Below are positions 28,401-35,351 of a DNA stretch of 64,000 nt, one piece after another. The notes beneath the pieces were generated by a model, which saw nothing but the letters and a program-made list of their open reading frames with translations, made no database searches and was not told the DNA's origin. A program made the position numbers and the translations under genes. The first letter of the stretch is position 1. Every line of letters starts with the position of its first letter. This DNA comes from Candidatus Gastranaerophilales bacterium. Lineage in GTDB: Bacteria > Cyanobacteriota > Vampirovibrionia > Gastranaerophilales > Gastranaerophilaceae. The DNA lies in the NCBI GenBank assembly GCA_944324945.1, contig CALUYE010000001.1:558001-622000 (forward strand), given 5' to 3'.

Positions 28401-28509
28401 TTCATCAGGCGAACAAAACAACAATTCAAGCGACTCAGGAGCTGATTTAGACGACGGTTCAAGCGGAAGCTACAGCGATTTTGACAGCGACGATGATGTT
28501 GATATATAA
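25441..28509 (+). CDS. Large exported or surface protein with Pro/Thr and Gly/Ser/Asp repeats
   Basis: A 1022-residue protein with AAGGAG upstream. The first 38 residues are polar, followed by the motif SFSG (39-42) and then a basic patch and hydrophobic stretch (about 48-71) ending VSCSPQQ with Cys72. This looks like a lipoprotein-type signal placed unusually far inside. Residues 75-640 are acidic, mostly helical, of no family I know. From about 650 the protein is low-complexity: a Pro/Thr region with PTQ and PTST repeats, a GGGG-Asp patch, two copies of PTGPDVPIDPENPPITSE, and five copies of GADLDDG spaced by Gly/Ser/Asn. The tail is reminiscent of a cell-wall-spanning stalk. No sortase signal is seen. 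It stands alone between tRNA-Gly and a strong terminator. Confidence 0.65.
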   Translation: MNIDKIRLAKAENTTKTTKNSYQYNPMYLKSNNLKDSVSFSGNNNRKLKKVLAARIATIMLALSSVFNTVSCSPQQKTNNETTAAQSEAVPLVDYDLNLDEALESEEPESIVINTNNIDDSNDTEALNEIKTKIDETKLAPSEFDYTNILENDVRLLDHIELDNNTTSTFELGEKPAVKRYNSDNIGSATVITTYNKDIDEESVEGGSYIIPEDVENYTVLDLINDAYGELNTNEKNSAAWAIVDNSSDILKEVNKTYLTVQMAEQFKEDLSLEENIPLYALSAIKDIASGGLDYENEDYAFLNLSIDELEGVSEEEYENFQKVKEELESLNSKNEQGEFEEIDETTKTDSIPSEIIFISDISSLKSKEIVTPSLYTMEDKGRQGTKFIRNVGFPSKWYDLELAANKDLTLEEAKVEIANQLGQHYSGQDGKELRKDSEGNYIISSYAGQNILKSILLDEENNSIFDGEKIDELDDVLTILAQRMIDGKDTTLATPDTTLSFIYKNRLNYPIDYALVKRDVKTAYLHVDKTAVAFSELQQLAKEDDREEPIALDLLNYVEYKGTSLKEAIENAKGTSREQEMIVLGASAITQLAETNPVIFNNVLADTEFTPKELLNVKINAPLAGGESVENYTIQLENLVYFYEKEAPVIKRTPTPTPDPTPTQPPTQAPTQPPTQAPSETPTILPFPEPAPSRTPSRPGGGGGSSHDDDDDDGGGGTPTSTPTSTPTSTPTSTPTSTPTSTPTDNPTTVPTDNPTTVPTDVPTTPPPTDTPTECPTGPDVPIDPENPPITSEIPNGGGDSGADLDDGTPTDTPTDCPTGPDVPIDPENPPITSETPSGGGDSGADLDDGSGSDNPGGNPEGPGENPEGPGGDTGNTPSGGEQGNNGGDSGADLDDGSGSDNPGGGSQNPDGGSGDEGGSDNPGGGDTGNTPSGGEQGNNGGDSGADLDDGSGSDTGSEGGSTPGGDSGSDSDSGSDSGSSSDSSASSGEQNNNSSDSGADLDDGSSGSYSDFDSDDDVDI
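27400..28480 (+). repeat. Tandem and interspersed coding repeats in the stalk region
   Basis: Within the preceding gene: six-base-periodic ACTCCAACATC-type repeats (about 27595-27680), coding PTST; a roughly 100-bp segment coding CPTGPDVPIDPENPPITSE at 27766-27824 and again at 27894-27952; and a roughly 70-bp segment coding NTPSGGEQGNNGGDSGADLDDGSG, split here by position, at about 28069 and 28228. The near-identical DNA points to recent duplication by slippage or recombination, and copy numbers may vary between strains. Confidence 0.8.
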
Positions 28510-28515
28510 AAATAA

Positions 28516-28547
28516 AATTACAGCCTCGAAATTACGAGGCTGTAATT
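28516..28547. terminator. Bidirectional rho-independent terminator
   Basis: A perfect 13-bp stem (28516-28528 with 28535-28547, core ACAGCCTCG/CGAGGCTGT) encloses the 6-base loop AAATTA. It has A-rich sequence on one side and T-rich on the other, and lies between two convergent genes, so it can stop transcription from both directions. Confidence 0.85.
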
Positions 28548-28549
28548 AT

Positions 28550-28825
28550 TTATAATTCGCAGCATTTATACGCAAAGGCTTTAATTTGTTTTGACGGGAT
28601 ATTAATCCAGGCGAATTCTTTTTCTTTATCATCATGGTGTGAGTTGAAACACTTAATTTTTGCATCTTTAAGGGTAATAATCCCGTCGTAGCATTTTTCT
28701 TTACCCATTTCGTAATCACATTTGTATAATTTGCCTTCGATTTTAACATTATCCAAAAAGCAAATTAAAACATCGGATTCCGTATGATTTACAAGTTCGT
28801 AAATTGCATCGTAAGTTTTGCACAT
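28550..28825 (-). CDS. Small protein of unknown function, possible Sm-like fold
   Basis: I start at 28825 (MCKTYDAIYELV) because a near-perfect AGGAGGT lies 6 bp upstream; the longer frame to 28912 would run into gcvPA. The 91-residue product is Cys/Lys-rich. The stretch SDVLICFLDNVKIEGKLYKC, then DGIITLKDAKIKCF and INIPSKQIKAFAY, has the strand pattern of a small Sm/Hfq-like beta barrel, but that is only a resemblance by eye. It is the last gene of the gcv operon, 61 bp after gcvPA, and ends at the terminator. Confidence 0.6.
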   Translation of the reverse strand: MCKTYDAIYELVNHTESDVLICFLDNVKIEGKLYKCDYEMGKEKCYDGIITLKDAKIKCFNSHHDDKEKEFAWINIPSKQIKAFAYKCCEL

Positions 28826-28886
28826 AATTTTACCTCCTTTTATTTTAAAAGGATAAATTAAGGAAATAAAAATTGCATCCTTCCGT

Positions 28887-30137
28887 TTATTTTTGAAGGT
28901 ATAATCTAGCAAATTTTAAATAAGAATCTAATTCTTCTTTGTCATTTAATTCGCTTACGGAAACCAAGATTTCTTTTGAATTTAATTTAATACCAGCAAG
29001 GATATTATTTTCTTTCATAAATTTTAAAAACTCATCCGCTTCAATTTGAATGGTAAATTCGTCAAAGAAATCTTTGTTTTTAATTTTAAAACCTTCTTTT
29101 TCAAGATTTTCTTTTAATAAATGAGCGTTATTATATGAATCCTGTGCTATTTTTATAAAACCTGTTTTTCCGAGTTTTCTTAAATATAAATTTGCCATAA
29201 ATGCCACAAGGGCTTGATTTGAACAGATATTTGAAGTTGCTTTTTGTCTTCTTATGTGCTGTTCGCGCGCTTGAAGCGTTAAGCAGTATGCGATTTTACC
29301 TTCAATATCCACGGTTTTTCCGCAGATTCTTCCGGGCAGCTGCCTTTTATATTTATCTTTGCAAGCAATAAAACCTGCATATGCTCCTCCAAAATTAAGC
29401 CCGATTCCCAATGATTGGACATCCCCGACGGTTATATCCGATTTTGGAGGTTCAAAAAGCGCTGTTGAAACTAAATCAACGCAAGCTATTATTAATTCAT
29501 TATTGTTTTTATCGGGCATTTTATTAAATTCACCGTATTTATCAGGTGTTTGGTACAGTTTTGCGCATAAATCATTATCGAAACAATCAATACCCGTTAT
29601 TAATTCAATATCATTTGCCCAAAGGTAGGTTTTTATAACTTCTAAATAATTAGGGTTTATGTTTGATGATACAAACGCTTTATTTTTGTGTGTTAATCTT
29701 GCAGCCATCAGTATAGCCTCAGCGCATGCAACGGCTCCATCATACACGGAAGCGTTTGAAACATCCTGATTAACAAGAGTGCACATTAAAGATTGAAATT
29801 CATACATTACTTCAAGCGTGCCTTGAGAAATTTCTGCCTGATAAGGAGTATAGCAGGATAAAAATTCAAACCTTGAAGCAACATCTGATATCAAGGACGG
29901 TATAAACCTTTTTTTTGCCCCCAGACCCAAAAAATTTAAATAATTTGTTTTATTTAGCCGAGAAAGTTTTTTTAAATTCTTTTGTGCTTCGATTTCATCA
30001 CACCCTGAAGCTAAATTTAATTCTTTCATTTTAGCTTTATCGGGTATTATATCAAAAATTTTATCAATCGATTCTACACCGATTGATATAAGCATATTTT
30101 GTCTGTCTTTTTCATCTAATGCTTCAAAATTATACAT
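28887..30137 (-). CDS. gcvPA: Glycine dehydrogenase (decarboxylating) subunit 1
   Basis: GcvPA is the non-PLP half of the split P-protein and works with GcvPB (19.2-20.5 kb). The start at 30137 (MYNFEALDEKDRQNML) gives 416 residues; the frame extends further upstream over gcvH but without support. Recognisable are FLGLGAKKRFIPSLISDVAS-like sequence (substitutions of the usual G-x-G-x-Y-x-H-x-x-P), TPYQAEISQGTLEVMYEFQSLM, NASVYDGAVACAEAILMA, and LNFGGAYAGFIACKDKYKRQLPGRI (in two parts). The usual YDH of the active site reads LGAKKRF here, a point worth checking. It follows gcvH by 16 bp. Confidence 0.93.
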   Translation of the reverse strand: MYNFEALDEKDRQNMLISIGVESIDKIFDIIPDKAKMKELNLASGCDEIEAQKNLKKLSRLNKTNYLNFLGLGAKKRFIPSLISDVASRFEFLSCYTPYQAEISQGTLEVMYEFQSLMCTLVNQDVSNASVYDGAVACAEAILMAARLTHKNKAFVSSNINPNYLEVIKTYLWANDIELITGIDCFDNDLCAKLYQTPDKYGEFNKMPDKNNNELIIACVDLVSTALFEPPKSDITVGDVQSLGIGLNFGGAYAGFIACKDKYKRQLPGRICGKTVDIEGKIAYCLTLQAREQHIRRQKATSNICSNQALVAFMANLYLRKLGKTGFIKIAQDSYNNAHLLKENLEKEGFKIKNKDFFDEFTIQIEADEFLKFMKENNILAGIKLNSKEILVSVSELNDKEELDSYLKFARLYLQK

Positions 30138-30153
30138 ATTTTTCCTTAAAGTG

Positions 30154-30531
30154 CTATTGAACTTCGTCTTTGTAGTCGTTATATTCAAGAAGCCCTTGAG
30201 AATCCTGCTGGAAATTGTCGCATTCAATTTTAACAAGCCAATTTTCAAAGGCATCTTCGTTTAATAATTCAGGGGAATTTGTTAATTTTTCATTCACTTC
30301 AATTATTTTTCCTGAAACAGGCATATAAATTTCACTTGCCGCTTTAACTGATTCTATTGTTGCAAAGACCTCTTCTTTTGCATAGCTTGCGCCAACTTCG
30401 GGCAGTTCAATAAATACAATATCTCCTAATTGTTCAATGGCATAATCCGTCAGTCCTATTGTTGCTTTATTATCTTCTTCTAAAATCCACTCATGGGTTT
30501 TAGCGCATAAAATTCCATCGGGCATTGTCAT
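30154..30531 (-). CDS. gcvH: Glycine cleavage system H protein
   Basis: GcvH carries the lipoyl arm that shuttles the aminomethyl group between P-, T- and L-proteins. The 125-residue protein has the family features THEWI, IGLTDYAIEQLGDIVFIELPEVG, and the lipoylation site ESVKAASEIYMPVSG with Lys63, followed by NEKLTNSPELLNEDAFENWL. Length is normal. The operon order on the minus strand is gcvT-gcvH-gcvPA; no lpd (L-protein) is nearby. Confidence 0.97.
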   Translation of the reverse strand: MTMPDGILCAKTHEWILEEDNKATIGLTDYAIEQLGDIVFIELPEVGASYAKEEVFATIESVKAASEIYMPVSGKIIEVNEKLTNSPELLNEDAFENWLVKIECDNFQQDSQGLLEYNDYKDEVQ

Positions 30532-30545
30532 TATTTACTTATCTC

Positions 30546-31706
30546 CTATTTTATATAATTCTTTTTTACAAACGGTTTTTTTACAATTTGTGCATTGTAT
30601 AATTTATTTCTTACCATAACTTGTATATCCATGCCAATACTTTCTTGCGGATTGTTAAGTTTTTCAATTGTTTCGGCTTCCAATAAATTATATTCAATCA
30701 TACAAAAACCTATGTTTTTGCCTAATGTCGGACTTGGAGCGCCTGATGTTACGATTCCTGCTTTTTTACCTTTAATATATACTTCATATCCGTTTCTTGC
30801 AATTTGTTTTTCCTGCATAACAAAAGCAAAAAGCTTTCTTCTTAAAGGCATTTGTTTTAGTTTTTGCGCAAGTATGATTTTTTTGCCGTTATAGTCTTCT
30901 TTTTTATCTTTCGGTATAAAAAATCCTAAAGAAGATTCCAAAGGTGTTGTATATTCATTTAATTCATGCCCGTATAAAGGAAGCCCCGCTTCAAGTCTCA
31001 GTGTATCTCTTGCACCCAAACCAACAGGAGTAACATTATATTCTTTATAAGATAATATTTTATTCCATAAATCCGATGCGTATTTATTTTCAAAAATTAT
31101 TTCAAAGCCGTCTTCTCCCGTGTATCCTGTTCTTGTTAATAAAACGGGGATATTATCAAGAGTTGTTTTGATGAATGTGAAAAATTTAGGCTGCGCGGAT
31201 TTTATAACTCCTAATTTTTCAATGATATCTTTAGCTTTAGGACCTTGAAGGGCAAGCATTGAAAAATCATCACTTTTATTTATTATCTCAACATCAAAAT
31301 TCAAAGCTTCTTTTTTAATAAATTCAATATCTTCTTTTATTCTTGAAGCGTTTATAACGGCAAAATAATCAATTTCATCAATTATTCCTTTAGAGTTATA
31401 AATTATTAAATCATCAATAAGCCCACCTTCTTTATCAGGCAATTGGCAATATATTGCAGCTCCTTTAGCCAGAGAAGTTAAATCCTGCGGCACAATTGAC
31501 TGTAGGAAGTTAAAACTTTCCCTTCCTTTAATATAAATTTCACCCATGTGTGAAACATCAAAAAGTCCCGCGTGGTTTCTTGTTGCGTTGTGTTCTTTTA
31601 TTATTCCTTCATATTGAACAGGCATGAGCCATCCTTCAAAAGGAACCATTTTTGCTTTTAATTTTATGTGTTCATCATATAAAGCTGTTTTTTTATTTTC
31701 TTCCAT
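30546..31706 (-). CDS. gcvT: Aminomethyltransferase (glycine cleavage T protein)
   Basis: GcvT releases ammonia from the aminomethyl-lipoyl arm and makes 5,10-methylene-tetrahydrofolate. The start at 31706 (MEENKKTALYDEHIKLKAKM) has GGGAG upstream and gives 386 residues. Motifs: FEGWLMPVQYEGIIKEHNATR (read as GWLMPVQY plus EHNATR), GLFDVSHMGEI, LLTRTGYTGEDGFEI, GLGARDTLRLEAGLPLYGHEL. The catalytic Asp of the folate site lies in the early DVSHMGE segment. It follows alr by 11 bp, and folD just upstream uses the methylene-THF it makes. Confidence 0.97.
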   Translation of the reverse strand: MEENKKTALYDEHIKLKAKMVPFEGWLMPVQYEGIIKEHNATRNHAGLFDVSHMGEIYIKGRESFNFLQSIVPQDLTSLAKGAAIYCQLPDKEGGLIDDLIIYNSKGIIDEIDYFAVINASRIKEDIEFIKKEALNFDVEIINKSDDFSMLALQGPKAKDIIEKLGVIKSAQPKFFTFIKTTLDNIPVLLTRTGYTGEDGFEIIFENKYASDLWNKILSYKEYNVTPVGLGARDTLRLEAGLPLYGHELNEYTTPLESSLGFFIPKDKKEDYNGKKIILAQKLKQMPLRRKLFAFVMQEKQIARNGYEVYIKGKKAGIVTSGAPSPTLGKNIGFCMIEYNLLEAETIEKLNNPQESIGMDIQVMVRNKLYNAQIVKKPFVKKNYIK

Positions 31707-31717
31707 GTTAACTCCCG

Positions 31718-32869
31718 CTATCTTACATAAATCCTTGGCAGGCGCATTTTTAGTCTGCAAGTGAGTTCGTAGTTTATTGTTCCTAATTCTTTTGCCCAGC
31801 TGTCGATTGTATCTGTTTTATTTTCTTCTCCCAATAAAACAATAATATCACCGATACTACAATCAACATCGCTTATATCAAACATCATCTGATCCATGGT
31901 TATTCTGCCGATTTGTTTTATATATTTTCCTTTTAAAAAAGCAGTGATTTTACCTGATAGTCTTCTATCGACTCCATCTGCGTAGCCTATCGGGATTGTT
32001 GCAACTTTTGTATCTTTTTGGGCAATATATGTGTGCCCGTAACTTATCCCTTCTCCTTTTTTCAGGGTATGAATGTTTGTTATTCTTGCCTTTAGCCCCA
32101 TAACGGCACGCATATTTTGAACGTCATTTTCTTTATAAGAAAAAGGACTCAAACCCCACATAATTATTCCCATTCTTACCATATCATAAGAATATTTGCT
32201 GTATTTAAAAATAGCAGGAGAGTTAAGACAGTGGATTTTTATGTTTCTTTTTTTGAATTCGTCCAAAAAAGGCTCGATTGTTTTTTTGAATTTTTCTATT
32301 TGAGAGTTAAAAATATTTATATTTTCAACATCCGCAAAATGGGTAAAAATACCTTTTAAATCAATGTAGTCCGCTTTTAATAATTTTTCTATATATTCTT
32401 TTGAACAATCAGCATCAAGCCCTATTCTATTCATGCCCGTATCTATTTTAATATGGGCTTTTAATTTTTTATTTAATCTTTTATAAAGCTGACTTGCAAC
32501 ATCTAAATGTTCTTCGTTAAATATTGATATGGCAATATCATATTTAATTGCATTTTCAAAAGCCCACAAAGGACTTGCGCCCAAAACAAGAATCGGTTTA
32601 TCTATCTTATTTTCCCTAAGTTCAATTCCTTCATCAATGCTTGCAACTCCAAATTCACTAACTCCGCATGCAATTAATGTGGGAGCACACATACAAGAGC
32701 CGTGTCCATAGGCGTCTGCTTTAATTACGGCAAAAAGATCGGGCATTTTTTTTGTATTGTTCTTTAAATAATTTTTTATTTCTAAAACGTTATTTTCAAG
32801 ATTGGAAAGGTTAATTTCAACCCAGGCATCTCTGTTTTTGTTTACCGAAGTTCCTCTGTAGTTTTGCAT
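31718..32869 (-). CDS. alr: Alanine racemase
   Basis: Alr makes D-alanine for peptidoglycan from L-alanine, using PLP. The 383-residue protein (start 32869, MQNYRGTSVNKN, with AGGATT upstream) has the PLP lysine in FAVIKADAYGHG, HIKIDTGMNRIG, the ADVEN segment, VRMGIIMWGLSP, the second-base region KGEGISYGHTYIA with the catalytic Tyr, and IPIGYADGVDRRLSG. Length and motifs are normal. It sits in the folD-gcv operon, an unusual place, and the Ald enzyme at 21.6 kb uses its substrate. Confidence 0.96.
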   Translation of the reverse strand: MQNYRGTSVNKNRDAWVEINLSNLENNVLEIKNYLKNNTKKMPDLFAVIKADAYGHGSCMCAPTLIACGVSEFGVASIDEGIELRENKIDKPILVLGASPLWAFENAIKYDIAISIFNEEHLDVASQLYKRLNKKLKAHIKIDTGMNRIGLDADCSKEYIEKLLKADYIDLKGIFTHFADVENINIFNSQIEKFKKTIEPFLDEFKKRNIKIHCLNSPAIFKYSKYSYDMVRMGIIMWGLSPFSYKENDVQNMRAVMGLKARITNIHTLKKGEGISYGHTYIAQKDTKVATIPIGYADGVDRRLSGKITAFLKGKYIKQIGRITMDQMMFDISDVDCSIGDIIVLLGEENKTDTIDSWAKELGTINYELTCRLKMRLPRIYVR

Positions 32870-32883
32870 TCTTAATCCTTTAA

Positions 32884-33723
32884 TTAATTTTGTTTTAAAA
32901 ATAATTCGTAAGTATTCTCCATTAAACAAGCAATTGTCATAGGCCCTACTCCTCCGGGGACAGGGGTTATATAACTTACTTTATCTTTTACGTTTTCAAA
33001 ATCAACATCCCCCATTAATTTGCCGTTATTTTGTTTTACTATTCCGACATCAATTATAACACTGTTTTGTTTTACCATGTCCTTTTTAATTAATTTCGGG
33101 CATCCTGTTGCGCTTATTATAATGTCTTTTGTTTTTGTGATTTCTTTTAAATTTTCACTTTTGGAATGCGCTAAAGTTACGGTTGCATCTCTGTTTGTTA
33201 AGAGTGCTGCCATGGGTTTTCCTACTATATTAGACCTTCCTATAACAAGAGTGTTTTTGCCTGTTATATCGATTTTGTAATAATCAAGAAGTTTAATTAT
33301 GCCTTTTGGCGTACAGCAGACTGCAAAAGGGTTTAAATTTGAATACAGTTTCCCTGTATTTAAAGGATGAAAACCATCCACGTCTTTTATCGGGTTAATA
33401 AGCTCTATTAATTCATTTTCGTTTAGATGGTTAAACAAAGGAAGCTGTAATAATATTGCATTTACATTAGAGTCATTATTTAATTTATTAATAAGTTCAA
33501 TTAATTCTTCCTGTTTTACGGTTTTTTCAAATTTATAAACCATTGATTTATAGCCAAGAATATTTGCCTGTTTTTCTTTTGAGTTAACATAAATTCTGCT
33601 TGCATCATCATTATTTGCAAGAATAACTGCTATAGAAGGCTTTTTTTGAAGTTTATCCGTTTTTTTTTGAAGCTCTTTTAATAATTCAATCGAGACTTTT
33701 TTCCCATCTATAATTGTTGCCAA
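32884..33723 (-). CDS. folD: Methylenetetrahydrofolate dehydrogenase/cyclohydrolase
   Basis: FolD oxidises 5,10-methylene-THF and hydrolyses the product to 10-formyl-THF. The start codon is TTG (33723-33721) with AGGAG six bases upstream; translation begins M-A-T-I-I-D-G-K. The 279-residue protein shows YVNSKEKQANILGY (active-site Lys and Tyr region), LLQLPLFNHLNENELIELI, the signature PIKDVDGFHPLNTGKL, the Rossmann VIGRSNIVGKPMAALL, and the C-terminal TPVPGGVGPMTIACLM. Its position in one operon with gcvTHPA fits a one-carbon unit: glycine gives methylene-THF and FolD converts it. Confidence 0.97.
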   Translation of the reverse strand: MATIIDGKKVSIELLKELQKKTDKLQKKPSIAVILANNDDASRIYVNSKEKQANILGYKSMVYKFEKTVKQEELIELINKLNNDSNVNAILLQLPLFNHLNENELIELINPIKDVDGFHPLNTGKLYSNLNPFAVCCTPKGIIKLLDYYKIDITGKNTLVIGRSNIVGKPMAALLTNRDATVTLAHSKSENLKEITKTKDIIISATGCPKLIKKDMVKQNSVIIDVGIVKQNNGKLMGDVDFENVKDKVSYITPVPGGVGPMTIACLMENTYELFLKQN

Positions 33724-33725
33724 AA

Positions 33726-34454
33726 TTAACTCCTTTGAATCAAGTTCATTCTTGTATAAAAAGTTTCTAAATCGCTTAAAACTTTATTCAAATCAACTTC
33801 ATCCATTTCTTCAATAAAACCTAATATCTTAAAATCATAATTGTTTAAAGATTCAATTACGTTGTTTAAATTTTCTTTTTTAACCTTGTTTATAATTACA
33901 TCAAGCTGCCCTTCTGGGATGTATTTTTTGGATGAATTTTCAATTTTTTGAAGCAGGGCAATATCTTCTTTTTTAGGGCCTGAGACAATAATTGCTTCAT
34001 CAATTTTACAATCCACAAGCGAATTTAAATATTTTAAATCATATTCGCAATCAAAAATAACAAAATCATACCGCTCGGTTAATTTTAACAATGAATCACG
34101 CATTAATTTTGTTGTTATACATGTGCAGTCTTTAGGGGTTGTAAGCCAAGTTGCAATTATATCCGTTGTATCATCAATTGATATAATTATATCTTCAAGC
34201 GCCCATTCAATGTATTCCTGTTTGCTCATTCCTTCGGGAATTCCTGTTTTGTATTCATGTTTTCCCGATTTAATCCCGTAGAGCGTATTTTTTGTATTGA
34301 TATTATAACTTTGAGACAACTCAAGAGTTAAATCGTTATCAACAAGTAAAATTGTTTTATCGGGAAAGTTTTTTTTCAAAAGTTTATGCAAAGCTTTTGT
34401 AATTAATGTTTTCCCGTTTCCTGATTTACCTATTAATGCTATATTTGAAGTCAT
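33726..34454 (-). CDS. CooC/MinD-like P-loop ATPase
   Basis: The 242-residue protein starts with a deviant Walker A, IGKSGNGKTLITKALHKLL, in which the signature Lys before the loop is kept (K-S-G-N-G-K-T). Then come ILLVDNDLTLELSQSYN (the A' Asp), and FVIFDCEYDLKYLNSLVDCK as Walker B with the DCEYDL in place of DxxAGxEH. This pattern matches SIMIBI-class ATPases of the CooC type, which help insert nickel into CO dehydrogenase, and related MinD/NifH-like proteins. The partner is not visible. It is the first gene of the operon with folD, alr and gcvTHPA, 2 bp before folD. AAGGAT precedes the ATG. Confidence 0.7.
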   Translation of the reverse strand: MTSNIALIGKSGNGKTLITKALHKLLKKNFPDKTILLVDNDLTLELSQSYNINTKNTLYGIKSGKHEYKTGIPEGMSKQEYIEWALEDIIISIDDTTDIIATWLTTPKDCTCITTKLMRDSLLKLTERYDFVIFDCEYDLKYLNSLVDCKIDEAIIVSGPKKEDIALLQKIENSSKKYIPEGQLDVIINKVKKENLNNVIESLNNYDFKILGFIEEMDEVDLNKVLSDLETFYTRMNLIQRS

Positions 34455-34537
34455 CTGTTATCCTTTTGTATGATTTTTAATTTTATTATAAAAATGAATT
34501 ATTTTAAAGATTTATCCTATCCGTAATTAAAATTTTT

Positions 34538-34546
34538 TGCTAAAAT
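34538..34546 (+). promoter_or_regulatory. Extended -10 promoter for leaderless nadK
   Basis: TGCTAAAAT (an extended -10, TGn plus TAAAAT) ends 6 bp before the nadK ATG. No recognisable -35 is seen at 17 bp, as is common with extended -10 promoters, and no ribosome binding site lies between, so the transcript is probably leaderless. Confidence 0.5.
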
Positions 34547-34552
34547 ATAGCC

Positions 34553-35350
34553 ATGAATAAGCTGTTTGAAAAAATTGCAATAATCTACAACCCTTCTATT
34601 GAAGAATCAAAAACAAATGCCCTAAAACTGCATCAAAAAATCAATTCTTCCGAAATTTTTTCAATAGATGAAATGAAAAAAGATATTGATTTAGCTCTTA
34701 TTGTCGGAGGAGACGGTACATTTTTAAAAGCCGCAAGATTTTATTCTTCGACGGATGTTGTAATTTTAGGTTTTAATGTCGGAAGATTGGGTTATCTTGC
34801 GCAGGCAAAAATTGAAGAAATTGATTGCGTTTTAGAAAAATTAAAGAATAAAGATTTTGAAATTGAAAAAAGATTAATGCTAAAAAGCAACAATTCAACT
34901 GCTCTTAACGATATTGTAATCAAAGGAACAAATTGCGCAAGAAGCGCTACTTTTGATTTATTTATTAACGATAGAGAAGTCTGTTCTTATGTTGCGGACG
35001 GTTTAATTATTTCTACTCCTACAGGCTCAACTGCGTATTCTTTATCAGCAGGCGGCCCCATAATATCTCCCGTTGTTGATTGTTTTTTAATAATTCCTAT
35101 TTGCCCTCATACTCTTAACACAAGACCTTTAATTGTTCCGAAAGATGAAAAAATTAAAGTGAAAACATTTGAAAAAAATCAAAAATTAAACGTATCCTTT
35201 GACGGTCAAATAGATATCGTAACGCATGATGAAATAACAATTGAAAAAAACGAAAATTGTGCAAAACTTTTAATTTTAGGTAAGCAAAAAGATAAATTTT
35301 ATGATATTTTAAAAGAAAAACTTCACTGGTCGCTATCAATCAAAAAATAA
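34553..35350 (+). CDS. nadK: NAD kinase
   Basis: NadK phosphorylates NAD to NADP. The 265-residue product has the catalytic GGDGT motif (residues 52-56, VGGDGTFLKAARF), the FNVGRLGYLA segment, ALNDIVIKG with the conserved N-D, the diphosphate-binding STPTGSTAYSLSAGGPI, and CPHTLNTRPLIVP. Length is slightly short for the family but all active-site motifs are present. recN follows 1 bp after the stop, as is common in bacteria. Confidence 0.96.
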   Translation: MNKLFEKIAIIYNPSIEESKTNALKLHQKINSSEIFSIDEMKKDIDLALIVGGDGTFLKAARFYSSTDVVILGFNVGRLGYLAQAKIEEIDCVLEKLKNKDFEIEKRLMLKSNNSTALNDIVIKGTNCARSATFDLFINDREVCSYVADGLIISTPTGSTAYSLSAGGPIISPVVDCFLIIPICPHTLNTRPLIVPKDEKIKVKTFEKNQKLNVSFDGQIDIVTHDEITIEKNENCAKLLILGKQKDKFYDILKEKLHWSLSIKK

Positions 35351-35351
35351 A

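Noticed and set aside
27468-28462. Long open frames on the minus strand (up to 318 codons) opposite the repeat-rich protein
   Set aside because: They are Pro/Glu/Ser or Arg/Leu shadows of the GADLDDG and PTST repeats with no ribosome binding site.
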